NCBI GenBank assembly: GCA_030744875.1
Contig: JASLPR010000042.1
Span: forward strand, 1-55,000
Direction: 5' to 3'
Source: Chloroflexota bacterium
Lineage (GTDB): Bacteria; Chloroflexota; UBA11872; VXNJ01
Length of the DNA: 55,000 nt
Shown here: piece after piece, positions 1-8,168 of the stretch
How the letters are laid out: each line of letters begins with the position of its first letter
Numbering within the stretch: the first letter of the stretch is position 1
The notes under the pieces: generated by a model
Told to the model about the DNA's origin: nothing
The model's database searches: none
What the model saw: only the letters and a program-made list of their open reading frames with translations
Translations under genes and position numbers: made by a program

Positions 1-760
1 CAAACTTGTCGTAGATCGAATAGCCCAGGAGCTTCCGCAGGTCTCGTTCTATCCCGGTAGCCCGCAGCACTGGACCGGTGAGCCCCAGGCTCATCGCCTC
101 TTCAGGGGTCAGGGGGTTCAGGCCGCGCGTCCGGACCCGGAAGACCTCGCTATTGGAAAGCAGCCCGTCGCACTCGTCGATTCCTTTGGACATCCGGGGA
201 AGAATCCTCGCCACCGAGTCTTTGAAATCCGGCGGAACGTCTTGCCGCAGCCCGCCCAACGAAAGGTAGTTGTGCAGCAGGCGGGCGCCGGTGACCTCCT
301 CCAGGACATCCTGGATGATCTCGCGATTCCACCAGGCGAATATGTAGGGGGAACTGAATCCAGAGTCGGTGCCAATGGCGCCGTAGAACATCATGTGGTT
401 GGCGATCCGGTTCAATTCCGCCAGGATCACCCGGATGTAGTCTGCGCGTTCCGGGACCTTCACGTCGAACAGCTGCTCCGCCGCCAGCATCAGCCCGAAC
501 TCGGTGTTCAGGGCGCACAGGTAGTCGGCGCGGTCGGTGATCACCGCCACCTGGCTGATGCTCAGTCCCTCGGCGATCTTCTCGACGCCGCGGTGCAGAT
601 ACCCAATATCCGGACGGCATCGTTGGATCAGCTCGCCATCGACGACGATATCCAGCCGGCAGACCCCGTGCGTGCTGGGGTGTTGCGGCCCCATGTTGAT
701 TTCCATGGCCGCGGTTTCGAGATCCGAGACGCCGATGTCCGGGAGTCGCGTCTCAGTCAT
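1..760 (-). CDS. nuoD: NADH-quinone oxidoreductase subunit D (3' part outside the window)
   Basis: The reading frame opens with ATG at 760 and stays open to the window edge, giving about 253 residues of N-terminal NuoD. Visible family motifs are MGPQHPSTHG near residue 23 and the GYLHRGVEK segment that follows. NuoD is the 49-kDa-type peripheral-arm subunit of complex I and, with NuoB, forms the quinone site near cluster N2. The start overlaps the 3' end of nuoC by 8 bases, which suggests translational coupling. The protein is fused to nothing on its N-terminal side, so nuoC and nuoD are separate genes here. Only the C-terminal portion is missing because of the window boundary. The assignment rests on motif recognition and operon order and is very secure. 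Confidence 0.96.
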   Translation of the reverse strand, partial: MTETRLPDIGVSDLETAAMEINMGPQHPSTHGVCRLDIVVDGELIQRCRPDIGYLHRGVEKIAEGLSISQVAVITDRADYLCALNTEFGLMLAAEQLFDVKVPERADYIRVILAELNRIANHMMFYGAIGTDSGFSSPYIFAWWNREIIQDVLEEVTGARLLHNYLSLGGLRQDVPPDFKDSVARILPRMSKGIDECDGLLSNSEVFRVRTRGLNPLTPEEAMSLGLTGPVLRATGIERDLRKLLGYSIYDKF

Positions 761-1322
761 CCGCGATCTCCCCGCGCACCGGCTTCCAGACCTGGAAAGG
801 GCTCTCTCCGCGGGCCTTGAACCGCTCCACGATGTCGGGAGCCTCCCGCTGCGGGTAGTGCTTCAGCAGCGCCCCCTGCATATCCTTCTCCAGCAGCAGC
901 GGCTCCGGATAGGGGTGGCCCTCGAACTGAATCAGAAACAGGTCCGTAGTCTCGCGTTCGTGCCAGTTGGCCGTTGGCCAGCCCTCGCTGATCGAAGGGA
1001 TCACCGGGTTCGCTTCGGGCACGCGGGTCCTCAGCACCAACCCCTCCGCGTGCCAGCCGCCGAAGAAGTGATACACGGCCTCAAATTCCTCGTCATCCGG
1101 CCAGTGCAGACCGGAGATGTCGTACAGCAGGCTGAACTCGATCTCGCGGTTCTCGCGGATGATCCGGGCGGCCTTGCGGATATTGGCCGCCGGCAACTCG
1201 ACCTCCACAAACTGGCGATCCTCCTCCACCGTTCCGCCGAGCGGCTCGAAATTGGCCTTCGCCCACACCGCGATTGCCGCGCGGTCGGGGGCCAGATTCG
1301 AGGGCGCTACTTCTGGCGCCAT
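753..1322 (-). CDS. nuoC: NADH-quinone oxidoreductase subunit C
   Basis: This 189-residue protein is the 30-kDa-type peripheral-arm subunit of complex I. The family signature region reads [17 protein letters not shown], a slightly diverged form of the usual 'ERExxDxFGIxFxGHP' motif. The ATG at 1320-1322 lies 16 bases inside the end of nuoB, and its stop overlaps nuoD by 8 bases. The same frame is open further upstream through nuoB, but that extension is an out-of-frame shadow. Order nuoA-B-C-D on one strand supports the call. Function is structural: it helps dock the NuoD/NuoB connecting module. Confidence 0.95.
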   Translation of the reverse strand: MAPEVAPSNLAPDRAAIAVWAKANFEPLGGTVEEDRQFVEVELPAANIRKAARIIRENREIEFSLLYDISGLHWPDDEEFEAVYHFFGGWHAEGLVLRTRVPEANPVIPSISEGWPTANWHERETTDLFLIQFEGHPYPEPLLLEKDMQGALLKHYPQREAPDIVERFKARGESPFQVWKPVRGEIADD

Positions 1323-1897
1323 GCACCGGCCTTGGCGTCCGCCATCACCTTCGCCTGCAACTGCACAAAGCCGTCGATCAGCGCCTCCGGGCGCGGCGGG
1401 CACCCGGGCACATAAACGTCCACCGGGATGATCTTGTCCACGCCTTCGACCACGTTCTTGTATGGGTAGAAGGGACCGCCACAGACCGCGCACGATCCCA
1501 TCGCGATCGACCACTTCGGCATCGGCATTTGCTCCCACAGCCGGGTGACCACTCGGGCCATCTTGCGGTTCACGGTGCCCGCCACCAGCATCACGTCCGC
1601 CTGCCGCGGCGACGCGAACGGCAGGATACCCATCCGGTCCAGGTCGTAGTTGGCCATGTAGCTGCCGATCATCTCGATCGCGCAGCAGGCGATCCCAAAC
1701 ATCGCCGGCCACAGGGAGTTCTTGCGTCCCAGGGCAAACAGTTCGTCCAGCTTCAGGGTCACGATGCTGGGGCCTAGGCTCTGGTACAGCCCGCCGATCG
1801 GCGCGTCGCCGAGGGGCGGCCGGGGCTCCTCGCGAATCAGCGACTGGTCGTTCCCGGGCATGAACAGGGGCTGATCGGGGTTCACATCTAGCGCCAC
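1307..1897 (-). CDS. nuoB: NADH-quinone oxidoreductase subunit B
   Basis: This 196-residue subunit carries the N2 [4Fe-4S] cluster next to the quinone site of complex I. Cluster ligands are visible as the double cysteine in [19 protein letters not shown] and VPGCPPRPE. The start is GTG at 1897, ten bases inside the end of nuoA. An ATG-started frame of the usual length is not available further in, and the N-terminus is only slightly longer than in many homologues. Overlap with nuoC at the 3' end indicates tight co-translation. Identification is secure. Confidence 0.96.
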   Translation of the reverse strand: MALDVNPDQPLFMPGNDQSLIREEPRPPLGDAPIGGLYQSLGPSIVTLKLDELFALGRKNSLWPAMFGIACCAIEMIGSYMANYDLDRMGILPFASPRQADVMLVAGTVNRKMARVVTRLWEQMPMPKWSIAMGSCAVCGGPFYPYKNVVEGVDKIIPVDVYVPGCPPRPEALIDGFVQLQAKVMADAKAGAWRQK

Positions 1898-2241
1898 TCG
1901 AACGCACCCTTCCGCCAGGCATAGATAAGGCCGAAAAACAGGATGCTCATGAATACCAGCATCTCCACGAAGGCGAACGTGCCAATTTCACCCAAGACCG
2001 CCGCCCAGGGAAACAAGAAGATGCCCTCGACGGCGAAAATGACAAAAAGGATCGCCATCAAGTAATAGCGGATGTGAACCTGCCGCCAGCCGCCGCCGGT
2101 CGACTCCATCCCGCACTCATAGATCGTGCGTTTGAGTCGGGAAAACTGCTGGGGGGCAAGAAGAAAACCGAGACCGAGGGCCACGCCGACGAACCCGATT
2201 GCCGCCACCGACGCCACCAGCAGTGGCAGGTAGCTCGCCAA
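1888..2241 (-). CDS. nuoA: NADH-quinone oxidoreductase subunit A
   Basis: This 117-residue membrane subunit of complex I has three hydrophobic helices. The YECGMES motif around residue 41 is the hallmark of NuoA (typically 'YECGxxP'). It is the first gene of the nuo operon. The start used is TTG at 2241. The frame is open a little further upstream, and a Shine-Dalgarno-like GAGGAAGG sits about 10 bases before an in-frame CTG at 2256, so a slightly longer N-terminus ([11 protein letters not shown]...) is possible. The promoter must lie in 2242-2560. Confidence 0.93.
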   Translation of the reverse strand: MASYLPLLVASVAAIGFVGVALGLGFLLAPQQFSRLKRTIYECGMESTGGGWRQVHIRYYLMAILFVIFAVEGIFLFPWAAVLGEIGTFAFVEMLVFMSILFFGLIYAWRKGAFEWR

Positions 2242-2471
2242 GTATTCGATTTGCAGGGTGAGCAGCCTTCCTCGCCAACTCCCCGAAAAAGCCGGTAGAT
2301 TCTAGCCTACGCAACCTGCCCGCGCTCCAAACCGGAAAACAATCGTTGGCAGTGCTGAATTGTTCCTTAGGGCGGCGCCGGCCGATCGCCTGCGCGGACC
2401 CGAATTTTGTGCCCGCCGGCCAGCGCGGGCGCTCTCTCCGGCTGATTCTCCTGGCAAGCAATTGTTGTCTG

Positions 2472-2493
2472 AAGTGTTATCGAGTAAACACTT
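2472..2493. promoter_or_regulatory. Inverted repeat upstream of the nuo operon, operator-like
   Basis: AAGTGTT at 2472-2478 and AACACTT at 2487-2493 form a perfect 7-bp inverted repeat with an 8-bp spacer. It lies about 230 bp upstream of nuoA and 100 bp upstream of the riboswitch, in the divergent control region. The geometry is typical of a site for a dimeric regulator, but I cannot name the protein. Confidence 0.35.
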
Positions 2494-2526
2494 TCGGCCC
2501 GGGCCGTCCACTACTATCACATTGTC

Positions 2527-2556
2527 TTGATTCCGGCTGGATGAAATGCCGAATAT
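2527..2556 (+). promoter_or_regulatory. Possible sigma-70 promoter for the riboswitch transcript
   Basis: TTGATT (2527-2532) and GAATAT (2551-2556) are spaced by 18 bp and would start transcription around 2563-2566, just ahead of the riboswitch aptamer. The match to consensus is only fair, and the placement is supported mainly by the position of the aptamer. Confidence 0.35.
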
Positions 2557-2573
2557 TCATCTAGACGGTAGAG

Positions 2574-2650
2574 TCGTTAAAGGGCAAACCCATCGTGAGG
2601 TGGGGACGCAAAGCTACGGGACTCACTGAGTCCGCCGGGCTGCCGGCCAG
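2574..2650 (+). ncRNA. Cyclic di-GMP-I (GEMM) riboswitch aptamer
   Basis: The RNA contains the near-invariant GEMM-I elements in order. These are AAAGGGCAAACC (from 2578), a stem CCCATC/GGTGGG closed by a GTGA tetraloop, GGGACGCAAAGC, a second stem GGACTC/GAGTCC, and the closing GCCGGGCTGCC near 2635. The GNRA tetraloop, the GCAAA and CGCAAAGC blocks, and the 3' strand pairing with GGGC all agree with the class I c-di-GMP aptamer fold. The aptamer is about 160 bases upstream of the GTG of the 2812 gene on the same strand, so it should control that secreted glycosidase-like protein. I could not define the expression platform with confidence. Some alternative pairings of GCCGG segments downstream (2641-2665) exist, but no clear U-tract terminator does. 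Confidence 0.92.
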
Positions 2651-2811
2651 TCTTCATCGCCGGAATCCGAGGGACGGTTTTCTTGTAGTCTCTGCGTTCC
2701 TCATCGAGGATGCTGGTGGGGTAGTCTGGTTGGTGATTTCTACTCGCCAAACGCAAGGAAGCCGAAACGATAGACAGCAACCTCGAGGTCTCTCCGACTC
2801 CGGAACGGTTC

Positions 2812-4341
2812 GTGCTGGGTCGCCGAACGGCCCTGCGACTCACCGCGGGTGCCTCTCTGCTGGCCGCTGCCGCCGTGCCGGCTGTCACCCTGGCCGAAGA
2901 GATGCTGCCTGTCGACCGGCCCGCCCCTACGCCTACCCCAAGAGTTCCTGTACCCGGCGAATTCCCGGGCGGACATCTCGGGGCCGATCACCGTTTCGGT
3001 GGGGTGCTCTGTAGCGACCTCGTTCTCCCCCACATCAACCAACCTGAGAACGTCACCCAACTCAACGTTGCCTGGACCCGCGAGCAGTTCCTCTGGGACA
3101 CCATGTCCCACTACGACCCGAATCTCTTCTTCCAGATGGCCACCGACCAGAACTACCCCACCGGCATTGAGGTAAACGGCCTTCTGCAATGGGTGGCCGG
3201 CTACGCCAATGGCGGTCAGGATAAGCGCATCCCGCCCAACGGGATGAATCTCCCGTGGTACGACAGCAGCAATCACTGGGGCTGGATGGTGCATCACCTG
3301 GCCAAGAGCCGCCTCCCCGCCTACGACGATCCGGACGGCATTCCCCGTGCGGCCGATGGCCGCAACCCGGTCTCGAAATGGATCATCGGTAACGAACCCG
3401 ACATCTGTAGTCCCGCCCACCCCGGATACTCATGGAACTCCAACCCCGCGACTTATCTGAGTCTGCTGCGGAACGCCTGGCTCGCAATCAAGAACGCCAG
3501 CCCCGATCTCGAAGTCATCATGGCCAGCCTGGGCATCGCAGATGACATCTGCAACGTCGAAGGCGACCTGCGGACGTTCTGGCACCGCTTTCTCGAAGCA
3601 ATGGATCAGGACCCGAGCGCCGCTGACAACCAGTTCTACTTCAACCACATGGGACTCAACCTCCACAAAGAGCCCGAGCGGATCGGTGAGTTTATCAAGG
3701 CCTATCGCGAAGATCTCGACGCCGCTGGTATGAGGGATAAGGAAATCTGGCTCACCGAAATGGGCGTTCCGGTCTCCACCGACCCGATCGACCCGACCAC
3801 GAATTGGAACCTCGCCGCTTCCCCGACCGAGCGCATTCACTTTCTGATTCAGGGCTACGCCAACGCCCTGGTCGCCGGCGCCGATCGAATAGCCATTTAC
3901 AACATGCGTAGCTTCCTCCGTGAAGACATCGCCTACCCGATACTGCGACTCTGCATGAAGTATCTGAAGAACACCTACTCCCAGCGGGCCACCAAGACGC
4001 CCGACCGCTACGGGCCCTACATGCAGACCTCGCGCCAAATGGTGCGCATCGACATTCCCGGTCCCGGATTCATCACCACGGTCATCTACAACCTCAGCCC
4101 CGAGGCACAGTTCATCCAGGCCGACTTCCAGACAGTCAGCGAAAACACTGTCCCCGGCATCTACAAAGTCGGGACCGAGGGCGACGAGCAGCGTCTCCAG
4201 CCTGGCTTTCAGACCTTCGGCTTCGGTGGTGCAACGGCTCATCTCGAGGCCTGGGGCAAGGAAATCTACTCTATCGGCGGCGGCACCACCATGTACCGCT
4301 ATCCCGACGGCTACCGGCTGGTCACGCCGACCATCGTTTAG
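2812..4341 (+). CDS. Secreted glycoside-hydrolase-like (clan GH-A type barrel) protein under c-di-GMP riboswitch
   Basis: This 509-residue protein has a twin-arginine-like signal (GRRTALRL followed by a hydrophobic Ala/Leu stretch ending in LAEE) and a Pro/Thr linker (PAPTPTPRVP). A barrel-like domain follows. IIGNEPDI (Glu195) resembles the acid/base NEP motif of clan-A glycosidases, and IWLTEMG (Glu316) resembles the nucleophile strand. The exact GH family and substrate cannot be read from sequence alone. It stands alone downstream of a c-di-GMP riboswitch, suggesting a role in extracellular polysaccharide or biofilm turnover. The GTG at 2812 has no obvious ribosome site. A strong AAGGAAG sits 8 bases before an in-frame ATA at 2770, so the true N-terminus may be 14 residues longer. 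Confidence 0.8.
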   Translation: MLGRRTALRLTAGASLLAAAAVPAVTLAEEMLPVDRPAPTPTPRVPVPGEFPGGHLGADHRFGGVLCSDLVLPHINQPENVTQLNVAWTREQFLWDTMSHYDPNLFFQMATDQNYPTGIEVNGLLQWVAGYANGGQDKRIPPNGMNLPWYDSSNHWGWMVHHLAKSRLPAYDDPDGIPRAADGRNPVSKWIIGNEPDICSPAHPGYSWNSNPATYLSLLRNAWLAIKNASPDLEVIMASLGIADDICNVEGDLRTFWHRFLEAMDQDPSAADNQFYFNHMGLNLHKEPERIGEFIKAYREDLDAAGMRDKEIWLTEMGVPVSTDPIDPTTNWNLAASPTERIHFLIQGYANALVAGADRIAIYNMRSFLREDIAYPILRLCMKYLKNTYSQRATKTPDRYGPYMQTSRQMVRIDIPGPGFITTVIYNLSPEAQFIQADFQTVSENTVPGIYKVGTEGDEQRLQPGFQTFGFGGATAHLEAWGKEIYSIGGGTTMYRYPDGYRLVTPTIV

Positions 4342-4380
4342 CCGGCCGATCGTGCTCCGCCGAGCAGAGCTCTGGATGGA

Positions 4381-4410
4381 GCGGGTTGCCCCGGTAGGCA
4401 ACGGCCCGCC
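4381..4410 (+). terminator. Possible hairpin terminator after the riboswitch-controlled gene
   Basis: GCGGG TTGCC / GGCAA CCCGC pair around a 6-base loop with a 3-base bulge. The hairpin begins 39 bases after the stop of the 2812 gene. No U-tract follows, so termination activity is uncertain. It lies exactly where homology of the truncated gene on the other strand ends. Confidence 0.3.
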
Positions 4411-4511
4411 CACACCCTCTTGCCCTCATCTGTCTCTACTTTAACGAAAAGATAGTTGCGTTCCTGCTCAGGGTTGGCGACCGGAATGCAGCGGACATCT
4501 ACAATTTTCAT
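4411..4511 (-). pseudogene. 5' fragment of a mandelate racemase/muconate lactonizing (enolase superfamily) gene
   Basis: Reading leftwards from ATG at 4511, preceded by a strong GGGAGGTGAAC ribosome site, the frame encodes MKIVDVRCIPVANPEQ and then RNYLFVKVETDEGK. This matches the N-terminal capping-domain strand pattern of enolase-superfamily sugar-acid dehydratases and racemases. After the 'TDEG' segment the family-like sequence stops. The remaining ~20 codons to a TAA at 4338-4340 look random and high in GC. The gene lacks its whole catalytic barrel and is therefore a remnant. It sits 51 bases downstream of the 743-residue gene on the same strand, so the two were probably one operon before a deletion or recombination at about 4411. 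Confidence 0.68.
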
Positions 4512-4561
4512 GTTCACCTCCCAATAATATTTCGTATGAACATACTATATGGGCTCAGATT

Positions 4562-6793
4562 CTACTGGTCTCCCTCACGGAATTTTCCATCATGGACGGT
4601 CACGCCTTCAGGCACTTGTAACCCAATTGGCGCAGTGAGCGTATCAATTATGAGCTCCTGCCCTCCCTCCACTGGGGCGCGCCAGACTAGGCGGCCCATA
4701 TTCCATTGTTTCGCCGTGATAACGCCGCAGGGTGTCTCTAATCGTAATGGAGTGGGTTGGTCTTGCGGGTTTACTGCAGTCCAGGCCCTCTCGGAGGGCT
4801 CTAGTTCTTGAGCGATTAACCACACAGGCTGCGGGTTAGTCACAAGGCTTGCTTGTCCCACCCTAATGGACCCACTATCTCCTTGGGCAGCTAGTGGTGA
4901 TGCCAAGGCTGGGGGGGCATATAGCTCACCATTAAGTCGACGCTCGCCAGGCTCAGTGTTCCTTAGGTCATAGTCCAGCGCTAGCTCTTCTCCACCGTTA
5001 CGGAAAATAACGTGCCTCATCTGTTCCGAATCTACAGTATCTTCGACAGTGGCTTGGCGCAGATGGTCAAGGTACAAACCAGCAGACGGATAAGTCGCAC
5101 GATCGGCCACTTCTACAATGTAACCGGCCCGAAGATTTCCACGCCAAAAGGCACCTCGCAGTGAGGCATAGTCCCAGAAGCGTTTGGCTGGACCGCGATA
5201 GTTGTACATCGTTAACCACAACTCTCCTTCGGGGCCCCGTTCGAGTAGGATGGGCGCCTCTCTTCCCAGGCAGCTATGCTCAAGTGCCCGTATTCCCACA
5301 TAGATCGCTCCGTCAGTGATGACGATCCAATCGTGTGGCTGCACAGTCTGTGGCAATTCTTCGACGGCAATACGCTGGTCGTTTATCCATACCTCGTCAA
5401 GAGTCTCGGCGGCAGGGAAGACAACAACAGTCTTGAGCGAGGACACGGGGTCATGCTGTGGTTGCAGCGCATACAACGCGATGGCTTTGTTCTTGAGCTG
5501 GACACCGGCGAAATTTCCTTGTTCACAGAATGCGTTGGGAGGGCGATCAGGCGCTGGGCTGATTGTTCCAAAATGTTGATCGTTGACAACGTAGCGGGAG
5601 TACATCATGCCCCATCCAGCAGAATTGTTGGGACGGGCGTAGTGCAATAGGAGGTAATTAGCTTGCCCTTCTATATAGAGATCGTCTTGACCGAGGCGGT
5701 AGGTGCGGCTGGCTGTCCCCAGTGCGTAAGACTGTGTTGCGTAAGTCGTCAGATCGGACCGATCGCTGATGTTCGTCATCTCCCGGACCTCGTACGGCAT
5801 GATTTGCTGTTGGTGGTTGAGCCAGGGCCGCACGAAGGTTGGTAGCCAGTGGTCAGTGAGGGCTAAATCTAAGTTGGCTGGCAGTTCTGAGGTGGGGTGC
5901 CCTCCGTAAGGCCCCGGCTCAAGTGTCCAAGCCGAACCGGTCTCGCGCCAGAGGGTCTCTTTAACTGGACCCTGGCCTGTCATCAAACTACCCTGGTAGC
6001 AACGGCAATAGGGTCCGGCAAACTGGTTGGTGGGGGTATGTAAATGTAGGCTGAGGTGGAGCCAGAAACGTTCGTACATAAGGTGTGCCTGGAGGCATAT
6101 CATTGGGTCTACGGCATACTGGTGAATAGCTGCTAGACCGGACAGATCAATACCGCCGTAGGCTGGGCTACTGTACTCGTATGGGGCCCCAGACTGTACT
6201 GTAAAGTGCACCCACCGGGCCCATCGGTCCTTTCCCAAGGTTTGAAAATGGTCATCGGCAAGCCATTGTCCTCCGACAAGCAGGGAAAAAAGGGCCATAA
6301 TTTGGATGTTGGTATAAGTGGGTGCAACGTCTATGCGAGCCTGTTCCGCGAGCGCCAGAGATACGCATTCGCGGCATTGGGCAACTAGTTCAGCAGATAG
6401 CTGGTGTCCGTGCTCGACCAGAAGTGGTAGCAGACCGCGAAGGTAAAACTGAACAGCGTTGAGATCGGTGATTTCTGGATCGTCGGACAACCACAGAAAG
6501 TTGCCTCTATGTGGATGCTCGGAATCCTTCTCCTGCGATTTGAGAACCGTTGCAATGATGTTGCTTGCTTGGTTCACTGACTGTTCATCCCCCTCCCGTA
6601 GGAGGGCGTGAGCGAGGGATAGTGAACCATCTGGCCTATAACTGTGAGGCCGGTTCTTCAGTGCAGGCGTCAGTCCAATCCAGGATGGTCCAACAAGATG
6701 GTGTGCCGGACTATAGGCACTCTGTGCTTTAGCCAGCGACCGTTGATAAATGCCTTCTAGTCTGGCTGTCCGTTCAGCGTTGTCTAGTTGCAT
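4562..6793 (-). CDS. 743-residue protein of unknown family, lower GC than surroundings
   Basis: The start is ATG at 6793 with a G-rich ribosome site (GGGGGG) 8 bases upstream. The open frame continues further upstream, but that part is a shadow of the divergent acetyltransferase. I do not recognise the family. The first ~380 residues look alpha-helical, with segments such as GAPYEYSSPAYGGIDLSG that recall alpha/alpha-toroid polysaccharide lyases. The second half is rich in short beta-type segments and aromatic residues, compatible with a beta-sandwich. No signal peptide or membrane segment is visible, so it is probably cytoplasmic. Base composition and codon choice are clearly less GC-rich than in neighbours, suggesting horizontal acquisition. 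The linked enolase-superfamily fragment hints at catabolism of an acidic sugar, which is inference only. Confidence 0.72.
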   Translation of the reverse strand: MQLDNAERTARLEGIYQRSLAKAQSAYSPAHHLVGPSWIGLTPALKNRPHSYRPDGSLSLAHALLREGDEQSVNQASNIIATVLKSQEKDSEHPHRGNFLWLSDDPEITDLNAVQFYLRGLLPLLVEHGHQLSAELVAQCRECVSLALAEQARIDVAPTYTNIQIMALFSLLVGGQWLADDHFQTLGKDRWARWVHFTVQSGAPYEYSSPAYGGIDLSGLAAIHQYAVDPMICLQAHLMYERFWLHLSLHLHTPTNQFAGPYCRCYQGSLMTGQGPVKETLWRETGSAWTLEPGPYGGHPTSELPANLDLALTDHWLPTFVRPWLNHQQQIMPYEVREMTNISDRSDLTTYATQSYALGTASRTYRLGQDDLYIEGQANYLLLHYARPNNSAGWGMMYSRYVVNDQHFGTISPAPDRPPNAFCEQGNFAGVQLKNKAIALYALQPQHDPVSSLKTVVVFPAAETLDEVWINDQRIAVEELPQTVQPHDWIVITDGAIYVGIRALEHSCLGREAPILLERGPEGELWLTMYNYRGPAKRFWDYASLRGAFWRGNLRAGYIVEVADRATYPSAGLYLDHLRQATVEDTVDSEQMRHVIFRNGGEELALDYDLRNTEPGERRLNGELYAPPALASPLAAQGDSGSIRVGQASLVTNPQPVWLIAQELEPSERAWTAVNPQDQPTPLRLETPCGVITAKQWNMGRLVWRAPVEGGQELIIDTLTAPIGLQVPEGVTVHDGKFREGDQ

Positions 6794-6974
6794 TGCCAGT
6801 GCCCCCCAGGTGAATTCCACGTTAGGGCATATATTACGTGTGCTGAACCCCGTTGGCCCGCGCGCTATCATTCGCGGCCGCCTCCGCCGTTCCCCGGCGC
6901 AACCCGTACGGCGGCTGAAAACCGGGCCTGCCAGGCGACTCGTCGGGCGGCCTCTCTGGGGGGCGCAACTACCC

Positions 6975-8168
6975 ATGAAGACTGACCGCGACCGTCGGGT
7001 CGTACGGGCCGAAAACGAGCAACTGCTGCTCAGCGGGCTCGATCTCGTCGGCCGGGTCCTCGGCAAGGATCCGAAGGAAGAGCGTCGCCTCCTCGAACTC
7101 GACCCCGGGTTCGACCCCCGCGACACCTTTCTCGTTGTCCTGGGCGGCGCGGTAATAAGCCACCTGCGTCTCGTTCGGCGCGAAATGCGGATCGGTCGTT
7201 CCCTGCTGCGGCTCGCGGTGGTGGCCGACGTCGTCACCGATCCCGCGCACCAGGGTCGCGGGAATGCGCGGACCGCCATCGATATCGCGCTCGAGGCCGC
7301 CCGCGCCGCCCGCTATCACTGCGCCGTACTCTTCACCGAGCTTCCCGATTTCTTCTCCGAACAGGGCTGGAGCCCCTGGGCCCAGCCCGGCTGCTCCATC
7401 ACCCCGAAAGCGCTGGTAATCCCCGCCGCGCAGCAGCGGGTTCGCGATTTCCGGCCCGGCGACCTCAGCGCCGTAATGGCCCTGCACGGGCACCACGGTT
7501 CGGCATTCGCCGGCCCCCTGGCGCGCACGATCGGCTGGTGGAAGGCCGATCTCCAGCGCGAGACCCCGCCCGGCGAGGTACTGATCCTCGAAGTCGACGG
7601 CCGGATTGCTGGCTACGCCCGGGCCCGCGCCCGCCGGCGGCGCCCCGAAGAATTCGCCATCCTCGACCTCGCGGCCCTTGACGACAGTGGCCAGCGGTCA
7701 TTGCTTCGGGAACTCGTCCGTCGGGCTCACCAGCGCGGTTTCACCAGCGTGAACCTGCAGGGGCCGACCGCGGGCCGCTTGGCGGCAATCGACCCGGAAC
7801 TGGGACGGATGACCGAGCTCCGCCGGGACAAGTACACAATGCTCAAGCTGATCAACCTGCGAGGGCTCGTCCGCGCCCTCATTCCCGAGTTTGAGGCAAT
7901 TTGCGGGCGCGACGGGTCTTGCGGAGACGGCCAGATTAGTTTGCTGGTCGGGCACCTCGCGGCCGAACTCAGTTCCAGCACCGGCAAGTTTGAGATCAGC
8001 GCGCCGCGGTCCAACAAACCAAGCTTTTTACAGCTGTCAGAGGGCGACTTCTGGCGAATGCTTTTCGATGGTCGGGTGCCGCCGACGGCCCCCGCGCCCG
8101 CGGCGGCGATGCTGGGGATGCTGTTCCCGGAGCGCGAATTCGCGTTCTGGCCCGCGGACGAACCTTAG
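6975..8168 (+). CDS. Eis-like GNAT N-acetyltransferase with C-terminal sterol-carrier-like domain
   Basis: This 397-residue protein starts at ATG 6975 (MKTDRDRR); the open frame extends further upstream without coding character. The N-terminal GNAT domain has the acetyl-CoA binding pattern VVTDPAHQGRGNARTAI near residue 85-101, and a second degenerate GNAT unit follows. The C-terminal ~100 residues (GDGQISL... to FPEREFAFWPADEP) resemble the SCP2-like tail found in Eis-type acetyltransferases. Such enzymes acetylate amines on small molecules or proteins; the substrate here is unknown. It ends in a 4-base overlap with the convergent LysM gene. It is divergent from the 743-residue gene, with about 180 bases of shared upstream DNA. 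Confidence 0.78.
   Translation: MKTDRDRRVVRAENEQLLLSGLDLVGRVLGKDPKEERRLLELDPGFDPRDTFLVVLGGAVISHLRLVRREMRIGRSLLRLAVVADVVTDPAHQGRGNARTAIDIALEAARAARYHCAVLFTELPDFFSEQGWSPWAQPGCSITPKALVIPAAQQRVRDFRPGDLSAVMALHGHHGSAFAGPLARTIGWWKADLQRETPPGEVLILEVDGRIAGYARARARRRRPEEFAILDLAALDDSGQRSLLRELVRRAHQRGFTSVNLQGPTAGRLAAIDPELGRMTELRRDKYTMLKLINLRGLVRALIPEFEAICGRDGSCGDGQISLLVGHLAAELSSSTGKFEISAPRSNKPSFLQLSEGDFWRMLFDGRVPPTAPAPAAAMLGMLFPEREFAFWPADEP

Noticed and set aside
6794-7279. N-terminal extension of the 743-residue protein by about 160 residues
   Set aside because: The extension is Arg/Ser-rich and antisense to the acetyltransferase; ATG 6793 has a good ribosome site.
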